DNA of 64,000 nt from a bacterium (GTDB lineage Bacteria; SAR324; XYD2-FULL-50-16): positions 1-64,000 of the forward strand of contig JAHJTV010000017.1 in the NCBI GenBank assembly GCA_018829445.1, read 5' to 3'. The notes under the pieces are model-generated. The model did not search any database. It was not told the DNA's origin and worked only from the letters and a program-made list of their open reading frames with translations. Positions 56,911 to 64,000 of this stretch are shown piece by piece (position 1 is the stretch's first letter; each line of letters opens with the position of its first letter). Position numbers and translations under genes: made by a program.

Positions 56911-57831
56911 GTGGAAATCGTAATAACAATCGTCCCGATATTTGCCGTTATTCTTGTCGGACTTCTGGCCAGGCAGAAGGGGATTATGCCCCAAGCCTTT
57001 CTGCAATCGGCAAACAGATTAACCTACTACGCCGCTATCCCGGCAATGATGTTGAGAGCGATTGCCCGGAGTGATTTCAATAAACAGTTTGATGTCAATT
57101 TACTATTGGGTACCATTATTCCCCTGGTTGTTGTCTATATTGTGGCATGGATTGTCACTATCATAGTTAAAATTGATCGAAGGTCAAGAGGAACCTTGAT
57201 TGAAAGTACCATGCACGGCAATATAGGTTATATCGGGTTTGCGGTTGTCTTCTACTTCCTGGGTTCTGATGCACTGGCCCAGGCAGGCATACTGGGCGGT
57301 TTTATGATGTTAGTACACAATGTGCTGGCTGTTATTGTACTGCAGTACTACTCCGGAAAGCCCAGTACTCCCGGAGGAATCGGCCAGACAATAAAAAAGG
57401 TTTTGGGTAATCCCATTATTCTGACTGCGATGTTTGGAATTCTGCTGTCAGTATTAAAAATTCCTTTGCCTGTTATCATTGACAGAACCCTTGGGATTAT
57501 CGGAAATCTTGCACTTCCGCTGGCTTTGCTGGTCATTGGTGCCTCTCTATCCCTCCAAATGCAGACCAGACATCTCCTGGTTATGATTATGGCGTCATGC
57601 TCCAAATTAATACTCCTTCCTGCCGTGGGGTACTGGTTATATCTCTTTTTCGACCTTCCCCGGGATGTTTATCTTCCCGGCTTAATTTTGTTAGCATCGC
57701 CCGTGGCTACGGTTGTATATATTCTGGCCAGTGAAATGAGGGGAGATCCAAAACTGGCTGTCAATGTCATCTCAATATCTACCGCTCTGTCAGCAATAAC
57801 AATCAGTTTATGGCTGGGAATAACAACCTGA
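56911..57831 (+). CDS. AEC-family transporter
   Basis: About 306 residues from GTG 56911, the start that gives the normal AEC length and places the first membrane helix (ITIVPIFAVILVGLLARQKG) at the N-terminus. The open frame extends to 56674, but the extra 79 residues are hydrophilic and unmatched, and no clear ribosome site marks any start. About ten membrane helices, with family blocks STMHGNIGYIGFAVVF and LALPLALLVIGASLSL. AEC proteins export or exchange organic acids such as malate. The region 56574-56910 otherwise holds no gene. Confidence 0.75.
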   Translation: MEIVITIVPIFAVILVGLLARQKGIMPQAFLQSANRLTYYAAIPAMMLRAIARSDFNKQFDVNLLLGTIIPLVVVYIVAWIVTIIVKIDRRSRGTLIESTMHGNIGYIGFAVVFYFLGSDALAQAGILGGFMMLVHNVLAVIVLQYYSGKPSTPGGIGQTIKKVLGNPIILTAMFGILLSVLKIPLPVIIDRTLGIIGNLALPLALLVIGASLSLQMQTRHLLVMIMASCSKLILLPAVGYWLYLFFDLPRDVYLPGLILLASPVATVVYILASEMRGDPKLAVNVISISTALSAITISLWLGITT

Positions 57832-58172
57832 ACACAATCATTCATGTCTCTTTGATCGAGTTGACCGCTCCAGCCAAGACGCCTTCCTGCCAAAAATATC
57901 ATCCACTATTTAAAAAAAATAATTCCTCTTAAAATCAGTTATCTCCGCCTCAAGCCTTGTAAACCACCTCAAAAGAGTGTAAAAAACATTCCTAGACTGG
58001 TGTTCTTAACATACTTGGAATTCTTTAAACATAGAAGTAAAGATTCAGAAATAATATCAACAGGTATCAAAGGATCGGTTTCAATTCATTCTACACCTCT
58101 TCTTATTTCTATCCGACCAGAAACATTAGAAGATCAAAATTGTTTACCTTGCTGTGGCTCATGCAATAAAAA
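57832..58172. other. Intergenic region before the sensor kinase
   Basis: AT-rich, no gene seen. It should hold a terminator for the AEC gene and the promoter of the next kinase, but I could not place either with confidence. Confidence 0.3.
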
Positions 58173-60677
58173 ATGAGAACAAATCAACCCTTATATAATA
58201 GCCGCGTTACTAAAACATACCTTGAATATCTTCAGGAGTATTATCCTCATCTGGACACAGACCAGATCCTGCAAGAATCAGGAATGGAATGCTATGAAGT
58301 TGAAGATCCCGCACACTGGTTTAGCCAAGAACAGGTTGATGCGTTTCACGATGTCCTGGTAGAAAAAACAAAAAACCCCAATATATCAAGGGAAGCCGGA
58401 CAATATGGAGCATCTTCAAAAGGATTGGGTCCGATTAAACAATATGCCCTTGGTTTAATTAATCCCTCCGCCATGTTCATGTTTGCGGAGAAAATGTCGG
58501 TTTTATTGAGCAGGGGGGCTGTTGTCAGGTCGAAAAAGCTGGGTAGAAACAGAGTTGAGGTTATTTCTATACCTACACCGGAAACCAAAGAAAAACCTTA
58601 TCAGTGCGAAAACCGCATTGGATACTTTGAATCCATGGTTCGTCTATTTGTGAATAGTGATGTCTCAATTGAGCATCCTACTTGTATCCACAAGGGGGAT
58701 GCGGAATGTCGATATGTCGTCAAATGGAAAGATACTTTAGCCTATTATATCAAGAAAATACGCAATTGCGGCTTACTAGTCGGGTTACCACTCCTGGCTC
58801 TATCCTTTTTTTTGCTGACAACTACATCCTGGGGAATTGTCTCGGTCTGTTACTTGATCATTCTGTTAGCTGCAACTTCCTATTCACTCTACCTTGAAAA
58901 TAAGAAGTTAACCTCAATTATACGCAAGCAGGGAGTATCCGCCCGAAATCATCTATATGAAATCAATAAACGATATCTGAATGCACTTCTGATTCAAAAA
59001 ATCGGCGAGTTGACCTCGACCATAATAAGTATCGACTTTTTAACCGACAATCTGGCTTTTTTATTGGATAAGCATATTGAATATGAATCTGGGTTCATCG
59101 CTTTGATCAATGAACAAAAAACCTTGATAAAGTTCAAAAGCGGATTTGGTTTGACAAACCAACAGTTCTACGGTCTTAAAACAGTAGTTTGGGATTTGAA
59201 AGAGCTTGCTGGTGACAATCTCATTACGGATCTGTTTCAAAACCAAAAAACCCGTATATTCTCTGAAAATCACGAAGCAGAGAACTCCCAATGGCTGTCC
59301 TCTCTCCGGCAAATCAAGGGAGAATCTGCCCGATCAGTGATTGTCGTTCCCATTGTTTACGAAACTGAAACCCTTGGCATACTCTCAGTGTGCAGCAACA
59401 AGGAAAACAGGGTTATAACCAAGAGTGACATAAACCTGCTGAGTGGTATCGCCTCGCAATTGGCAAACGGTATCGTCAATTTAAGAGCGTACAAGGAGTT
59501 ACGGCAAAGCGAAGAAAAATACCGTACCCTGGTGGAGACAACGGATACCGGCTTTTCCATTCTTGACAGGAAAGGACGGGTTATCGATGCCAATGACGAG
59601 TATGTGAGACTCAGTGGTCACAAATCTTTTGCAGAGATTAAAGGGCGCTCTGTTCAAGAATGGACAGCAACGCATCATCTGGAAAAAAGCCGCAAAGAGT
59701 TAGAGAACCTTTTTAAAAAAGGATTTGTAAAAAACTTTGAAATCGAATATAAAAATCCTGCAGGTGGAGTAATCCCCGTCGAAATTAATGCTTCTGTGAT
59801 CAATATCGATGGAGTACCCTGCTCGCTCGCTCTGCTGAGAGATATCACTGAGCAAAGAAAGGCTCGGGAGATGCTGATTCAATCGGAAAAAATGACCACT
59901 GTCGGAGGTCTGGCGACCGGTATGGCCCACGAAATTAACAATCCCCTTGCCGGTATTCTGCAAACGGTGCAGGTTCTGCGAAACCGTTTGACTACTAACC
60001 TTCCAAAATATGAGAAACTGGCTCAACAAAGCGGCACCACCATAGAAGCAGTTCGATCCTATCACCAAAAGCTCAATACATTTTCAAAGATTGAAGATAT
60101 TATCGCTGCCGGGCGTCGTGCAGCGAATATTGTTAACAACATGTTGACCTTCAGTCATAAAAGTGAAGCCTATTTTGTGCATCACGATGTTTCTGAGCTC
60201 CTTGATAAAACGGTAGAAATTGCCAAAAGTGATTATGATCTACAGGCCGATTATGATTTCAAGGACGTCGAAATCATACGGGAATATGAGGAGTCGGTTC
60301 CCAAAGTGCCCTGCTCTTCCGGTAAAATACAACAGGTGTTTCTTAATCTCCTCAAAAACGGTGTACAGGAGATGAAATCCAATAATCCCAAAACCCGGAA
60401 ACCACAGTTTATATTGAAAGTGCTTGCCCAAGACGATAACATCAGGGTGGAAATCAGTGATAATGGACCAGGGATGACTGAAGAGGTCAGGAAACGGATT
60501 TTCGAACCTTTTTACACCACAAAAACAGTGGGCACCGGCATCGGGTTAGGATTATCGATCTCCTATTTTATCATAAAGGAGAATCACGGTGGTGATATGA
60601 TTGTCGAATCTTCACCGGGAAAGGGAACAAAATTCATTATTTTGCTCCCCCTAAGCGTATCGACTGTCCATTCCTGA
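58173..60677 (+). CDS. Multidomain sensor histidine kinase (V4R-like, GAF, PAS)
   Basis: An 834-residue kinase. Residues 1-185 form an N-terminal sensor with YLEYLQEYYPHLDTDQILQESG and a final CIHKGDAECRYVVKW, a Cys-x4-GD-x2-C pattern as at the end of V4R-like ligand domains. Two membrane helices follow (about 197-240), then GAF (about 270-430), PAS (about 440-565), HisKA with MAHEINNPLAGIL (about 590) and ATPase with NLLKNGVQEM and GTGIGLGLSISYF. The NPLAG-type H box is typical of kinases paired with separate regulators. A CheY-like protein is encoded 274 nt downstream. The ligand is unknown. Confidence 0.85.
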   Translation: MRTNQPLYNSRVTKTYLEYLQEYYPHLDTDQILQESGMECYEVEDPAHWFSQEQVDAFHDVLVEKTKNPNISREAGQYGASSKGLGPIKQYALGLINPSAMFMFAEKMSVLLSRGAVVRSKKLGRNRVEVISIPTPETKEKPYQCENRIGYFESMVRLFVNSDVSIEHPTCIHKGDAECRYVVKWKDTLAYYIKKIRNCGLLVGLPLLALSFFLLTTTSWGIVSVCYLIILLAATSYSLYLENKKLTSIIRKQGVSARNHLYEINKRYLNALLIQKIGELTSTIISIDFLTDNLAFLLDKHIEYESGFIALINEQKTLIKFKSGFGLTNQQFYGLKTVVWDLKELAGDNLITDLFQNQKTRIFSENHEAENSQWLSSLRQIKGESARSVIVVPIVYETETLGILSVCSNKENRVITKSDINLLSGIASQLANGIVNLRAYKELRQSEEKYRTLVETTDTGFSILDRKGRVIDANDEYVRLSGHKSFAEIKGRSVQEWTATHHLEKSRKELENLFKKGFVKNFEIEYKNPAGGVIPVEINASVINIDGVPCSLALLRDITEQRKAREMLIQSEKMTTVGGLATGMAHEINNPLAGILQTVQVLRNRLTTNLPKYEKLAQQSGTTIEAVRSYHQKLNTFSKIEDIIAAGRRAANIVNNMLTFSHKSEAYFVHHDVSELLDKTVEIAKSDYDLQADYDFKDVEIIREYEESVPKVPCSSGKIQQVFLNLLKNGVQEMKSNNPKTRKPQFILKVLAQDDNIRVEISDNGPGMTEEVRKRIFEPFYTTKTVGTGIGLGLSISYFIIKENHGGDMIVESSPGKGTKFIILLPLSVSTVHS

Positions 60678-60951
60678 GGTTTGCTCTGTTGACTGGCTGA
60701 AAACCCGGTGAAGCAAATCTTTGGTATGAAAGCTATGAGACGAAAACGTAATGATACTAGTGAGTCACAGATTTAGTAAGACTGAAAAATGAAGGCTGGT
60801 TTAAGGACTTTAAAAAAAGTATTGATAAAACAAGGTGATTGATGTTTCAATGTCCTCAGGTCAATTGTTTGGCAAAAAAAATCGACTGATTTTGAGTATA
60901 CAACCATCATTTCAAAGTAAAAACGAAATAGAGTCTTAGAAGAGTGGAAAA

Positions 60952-61335
60952 ATGAATCTTGGCAAACACATGAGTTTTCTTATTGTAGATGATCAGGCAA
61001 CCATGAGAAGCCTGATAAAAAGTTGTCTCCGGCAATTGGAATACAATAAATTTCATGAAGCTGAAAATGTGAGTATGGCAATTGATGTTTTGTCTAAGAA
61101 TAAAATTGATTTTGTTATTCTTGACTGGAACATGCCCAAGACTCCCGGGATAGAACTTCTTAAAGCCATCCGGGCCAGTAGTCGATGGAAGGATATACCT
61201 GTTCTCATGGCAACATCCGAAGCAGAACAGGATAAGATTATGGAAGCCATCAAAGCCAAAGTCAGTGGTTATATCCTTAAACCGGTAAAAACATCAGTAT
61301 TGGCGGAAAAAATAAACCAGGCCCTCGGGATTTGA
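60952..61335 (+). CDS. CheY-like single-domain response regulator
   Basis: A 127-residue receiver domain with no output domain: acidic pair in FLIVDDQATMRSLI, phospho-acceptor Asp in FVILDWNMPKTPG (about residue 59), the Thr/Ser in LMATSEA and the Lys in YILKPVK. This matches CheY-type proteins. It follows the kinase at 58173-60677 on the same strand and may be its partner, or may act on the flagellar motor with the chemoreceptor system. It converges on the acyl-CoA synthetase gene with only 10 nt between stops. Confidence 0.9.
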   Translation: MNLGKHMSFLIVDDQATMRSLIKSCLRQLEYNKFHEAENVSMAIDVLSKNKIDFVILDWNMPKTPGIELLKAIRASSRWKDIPVLMATSEAEQDKIMEAIKAKVSGYILKPVKTSVLAEKINQALGI

Positions 61336-61345
61336 TTGCTGACTG

Positions 61346-63436
61346 TTATAAAATTATACGGGCATCCAAAGCCAGGCATCCTTCCGCTTCGTGAAAGAGG
61401 CGTAATGGATTAATATCCAGCTCCTTAATCTCCGGAAAATCGGTTAAAAGCTGACTGAGATGCAGGGTTGCATTAACCAGCGCTTCAATATCAAATCGTT
61501 TCTGACCACGAGCCCCCATTAATATCTGGGAACCGCTTAGCTCCTCGATCATGGCATAGGCTTCGCTTTTTGAGATGGGAGCAATTCTCATGCTGGCCCG
61601 CTCAAAAATCTCGACAAAAATCCCTCCCAGCCCGACAAGCACGGCTGCTCCAAATTGTTTATCCTGCCTGCCGCCCAGGATCATCTCTCGACCACCTACA
61701 GCCATCGGTTGAACCATAACACCACCAAAATCTGCCTCCGGGTATGCTTTTTTAATGCGTGTAACCATATCTTTAAACGCATCTTCTACTGATTCACTAT
61801 CTCTAAGATTCAGCTGAACTCCGCCAACATCGGATTTGTGGGATATCTGTTCTGATATCACCTTCATCGCAACGGGAAAACCAAGCTTTTCAGCTGCCTG
61901 TTTCGCCTCTGCCGCAGAATTGGCTGTTAAACCCTTTGTAGTGGGTATGCCGTAGCTTTCCAACACCTCCATTGCTTCATTCAGAAGAAGGTCTCTGTTT
62001 TCACTCTTAGCATTACCAATCAGCTGATTTACTCTTTTTTTATCCACGACAAAGGTCGGGGAGATCTCTTGAGAATCCACTTCTGCGATTTTCTGGGTAT
62101 GCTCAAAATCCAGCTTCAACGCCCGGAACAATTCGACAATCTGAGTGAAGATGGGAAAATCAAAATCTGCTCTTAATTTATTGATTTCATAAGAATTTGC
62201 GGAGACATAAGCTGCCACCGGTTTATTGTATTTCTTGCATAAGGATTCCAGATGCCCCAAAAGCTTTTTGGTGTGCTCATGTTCTGTCTGAGCAACTGAG
62301 GTATGCAAAAATACAACGCCATCAACATTGTCCTGTTCCAGCGTATCATTTACTATTTTATGGTAGACGTCCAGGTCAAACAGATCGCCCAAATCCAACG
62401 GATTTGTCAGTTTAATCACAGATGCTCTGAAGTGCTTTTCGATTTCCCGGATAAACTCTTCAGGAAAATCAGCCAGCTGAAAACCAGCTAATTCACATGC
62501 ATCGGCTGCCACTATGGCATGTCCACCTGATCTTGAAATAATTGCCAACCGTTTGTTCTTTAGTGGTGGTAATCTCAATGTTTTCATATAATCAGACAGT
62601 GTCGTTACATCATGGATACGAGTAATCCCGCATTGTCGAAAAGCGGTGTCCACCACTCTGTCGTCACTGGATAAAGAAGCTGTGTGGGAAGCCGCTATAT
62701 TCTGTCCCAATTGGCCAATATTCGATTTGAATACAAGAATCGGTTTTGGGGATCGATTGGCGATATCCATCAATCTTCGGCCATCACGAATGCTTTCCAG
62801 ATAGATAAAGATAATCCGAGTACCTTTGTCTCCAATTAAATACTCTAAAAGATCCTCGGCATCGATATTCAGCATGTTTCCAACGGAAACAAACTTATTC
62901 AAACCAATTCCCTCGGCTGCCATGTGATTCATGATGCTCAATCCCACACCACCACTTTGTGAGATAATAGATACATCTCCCTTTCGAATAAAAGGAGTCA
63001 GTCGGGGAAAAGGAACACAAAACCCGTTCTCCATATTAATGACGCCAATACAGTTTGGACCGACAAATCGAATATTATACCGTGAAGCAATCTCAACCAC
63101 CTGATCTTCAATTTCTCGCCCCTCCTCACTGAACTCCCGGAAACCGGCTGTCTCTATTATCGCGGTTTTCACTCCCTTTTGTCCGCATTCCTCCATGACT
63201 CCAGGGACAAATCTCGCCGGCACAAGAATCACTGCCAGATCAATATGGTCCGGAATATCAATCACTGATTTATAGATACGCCGGGTGGCAATTGCACCCC
63301 CGTTTGGTCCCACAGCATAAACAATACCATCAAAACCGAAGTCAACCAGATTTAACATGATATTACGTCCCAGGTTGGTCAATTTGGATGAGACACCAAC
63401 CACCGCAACACTGCGAGGATAGAATACACTCTGCAT
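61346..63436 (-). CDS. ADP-forming acyl-CoA synthetase (fused alpha-beta)
   Basis: A 696-residue fusion. Residues about 1-135 are a CoA-binding Rossmann domain (FYPRSVAVVGVSSKLTNLGR, VGPNCIGVINMENGFC). Residues about 145-450 are the succinyl-CoA ligase-like part, with SQSGGVGLSIM and ASHTASLSSDDRVVD carrying the phospho-His. Residues about 475-690 are an ATP-grasp domain (SYGIPTTKGLTANSA, VGGVQLNL, GGREMILGGRQDKQFG, LDINPLRL). Such enzymes interconvert acetyl- or acyl-CoA with acid plus ATP. No GNAT acetyltransferase domain is present, so it is not a Pat-type acetylase. The nearby ACT-domain gene is a frequent neighbour. Confidence 0.9.
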   Translation of the reverse strand: MQSVFYPRSVAVVGVSSKLTNLGRNIMLNLVDFGFDGIVYAVGPNGGAIATRRIYKSVIDIPDHIDLAVILVPARFVPGVMEECGQKGVKTAIIETAGFREFSEEGREIEDQVVEIASRYNIRFVGPNCIGVINMENGFCVPFPRLTPFIRKGDVSIISQSGGVGLSIMNHMAAEGIGLNKFVSVGNMLNIDAEDLLEYLIGDKGTRIIFIYLESIRDGRRLMDIANRSPKPILVFKSNIGQLGQNIAASHTASLSSDDRVVDTAFRQCGITRIHDVTTLSDYMKTLRLPPLKNKRLAIISRSGGHAIVAADACELAGFQLADFPEEFIREIEKHFRASVIKLTNPLDLGDLFDLDVYHKIVNDTLEQDNVDGVVFLHTSVAQTEHEHTKKLLGHLESLCKKYNKPVAAYVSANSYEINKLRADFDFPIFTQIVELFRALKLDFEHTQKIAEVDSQEISPTFVVDKKRVNQLIGNAKSENRDLLLNEAMEVLESYGIPTTKGLTANSAAEAKQAAEKLGFPVAMKVISEQISHKSDVGGVQLNLRDSESVEDAFKDMVTRIKKAYPEADFGGVMVQPMAVGGREMILGGRQDKQFGAAVLVGLGGIFVEIFERASMRIAPISKSEAYAMIEELSGSQILMGARGQKRFDIEALVNATLHLSQLLTDFPEIKELDINPLRLFHEAEGCLALDARIIL

Positions 63437-63686
63437 AAAAATCTCCTTATTGAAATAATGTTAAAAGATTATAGGTGTCCAAAACGACTTATGCAACAGG
63501 GTTGGTTAAAGCAGCAGGATAAATGCAGGAGGAAGCCAAAATAAAGAATGTAAAATGAGTGATGCTTCAAATCGATATTATTCAAAACATCATGGGTTGG
63601 TTTTGGTATCTAAAAAGTATTTTCTGCAAAAACACCTTTTAGATACTTATCCGGTTTATCTGGGTTAGGATAGATCCCATCATTAA
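63437..63686. other. Gap between acyl-CoA synthetase and ACT gene
   Basis: No gene. An inverted repeat, TCTAAAAAGTATTTT and AAAACACCTTTTAGATACTT, near 63610-63650 could form an imperfect hairpin that ends the ACT-gene transcript on the minus strand. Confidence 0.3.
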
Positions 63687-64000
63687 TCATTCTTCCATCA
63701 TTCGGACTATTGAAGGTTGATTATTACCCAAATGTTCTATTACATACTGCAATTTTGCTTTTTCTTTGAGAAGGTTGATCAAATCATCAATCTTCTCCGG
63801 GGCAACTTGGTATGCCTTAAAATAGGCATTTCGATATCCATCGGGGACATCATCATAAGAGGTCAGCAAACTTCCAATACGACCACCCAGGCTTCGAACG
63901 ATATCTGCAATCTCTTTGACCGTCCCAGCCTTATCTTCAATTTGTACGGCTATCTGTACGCCTTCCGCTTCGATACCTGTCAAGGAGATCAACAATTTAA
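63687..64000 (-). CDS. ACT-domain protein, C-terminal part (probably CBS-ACT, AcuB-like)
   Basis: The last 104 codons of a gene that runs off the right edge; the frame is open to the window end and the in-frame TTG at 63995 is unlikely to be a true start. IAVQIEDKAGTVKEIADIVRSLGGRIGSLLTS is a classic ACT start, and the following YFKAYQV and INLLKEKAKLQYVIEHLG complete one ACT domain. In this family the ACT domain follows two CBS domains, and the genes often lie beside acyl-CoA synthetases, as here (250 nt apart, same strand). It probably senses an amino acid or nucleotide and regulates acetate/CoA metabolism. Confidence 0.65.
   Translation of the reverse strand, partial: KLLISLTGIEAEGVQIAVQIEDKAGTVKEIADIVRSLGGRIGSLLTSYDDVPDGYRNAYFKAYQVAPEKIDDLINLLKEKAKLQYVIEHLGNNQPSIVRMMEE

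Noticed and set aside
1..64000. CRISPR arrays, tRNA or rRNA genes
   Set aside because: No regularly spaced identical repeats, cloverleaf-like CCA-ended genes or rRNA motifs were noticed by eye; a tRNAscan or CRISPR search would be needed to exclude them fully.

Overview
The window is a moderately AT-rich stretch of a Gram-negative bacterial chromosome. Evidence for a Gram-negative envelope is a nearly complete type VI secretion system (T6SS), outer-membrane barrel proteins, a lipoprotein and an Lnt-like acyltransferase. PAS/GAF sensor kinases, an ADP-forming acyl-CoA synthetase and a CBS/ACT-type regulator next to it are common in Desulfobacterota-like and related lineages, but no rRNA or other strong phylogenetic marker is present, so the taxon is an inference.

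Region 1 (1-5000) is an accessory region. It starts with the 5' end of an IS1595-family transposase that abuts a 5'-truncated YdeI-family gene. It continues with short one- or two-gene units (membrane protein, MazEF, YefM-YoeB, CPBP protease) separated by related repeats of about 120 bp that look like integron attC sites, with no integrase visible. An ORF-less group II intron lies antisense to the cassettes inside what looks like an attC site. The region ends with an internally deleted IS whose perfect 14-bp terminal repeats remain.

Region 2 (5000-10600) holds a two-gene operon behind a consensus sigma-70 promoter: a mannosylfructose-phosphate synthase-like GT4 enzyme, then its phosphatase fused to an (alpha/alpha)6 glycosidase of GH100 type. 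This is probably compatible-solute synthesis with a built-in hydrolase. A decayed DUF4143 ATPase and diaminopimelate decarboxylase follow. Region 3 (11000-18600) has two giant tandem paralogues made of Calx-beta-like repeats that end in a small outer-membrane barrel.

Region 4 (18700-46900) is the T6SS. On the minus strand, in transcription order, it reads tssA, tssB, tssC, hcp, tssH/clpV, a one-TM protein, a repeat lipoprotein, tssL, tssM, a giant TPR protein, tssE, tssF, tssG. A plus-strand MarR/nitroreductase pair comes next, and then a small ORF and tssK. Divergently, a second, diverged TssC and a second Hcp are encoded. No TssJ, VgrG, PAAR or obvious effector is present. The repeat lipoprotein beside TssL/TssM is the best candidate to replace TssJ.

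Region 5 (46900-64000) contains a chemoreceptor, an orphan zinc-binding ABC substrate protein, and an operon of sensor kinase, threonine dehydrogenase, KBL and an Lnt-like acyltransferase. It continues with an AEC transporter, a second multidomain sensor kinase with a nearby CheY-like regulator, an ADP-forming acyl-CoA synthetase and the C-terminal ACT part of a gene running off the right edge.
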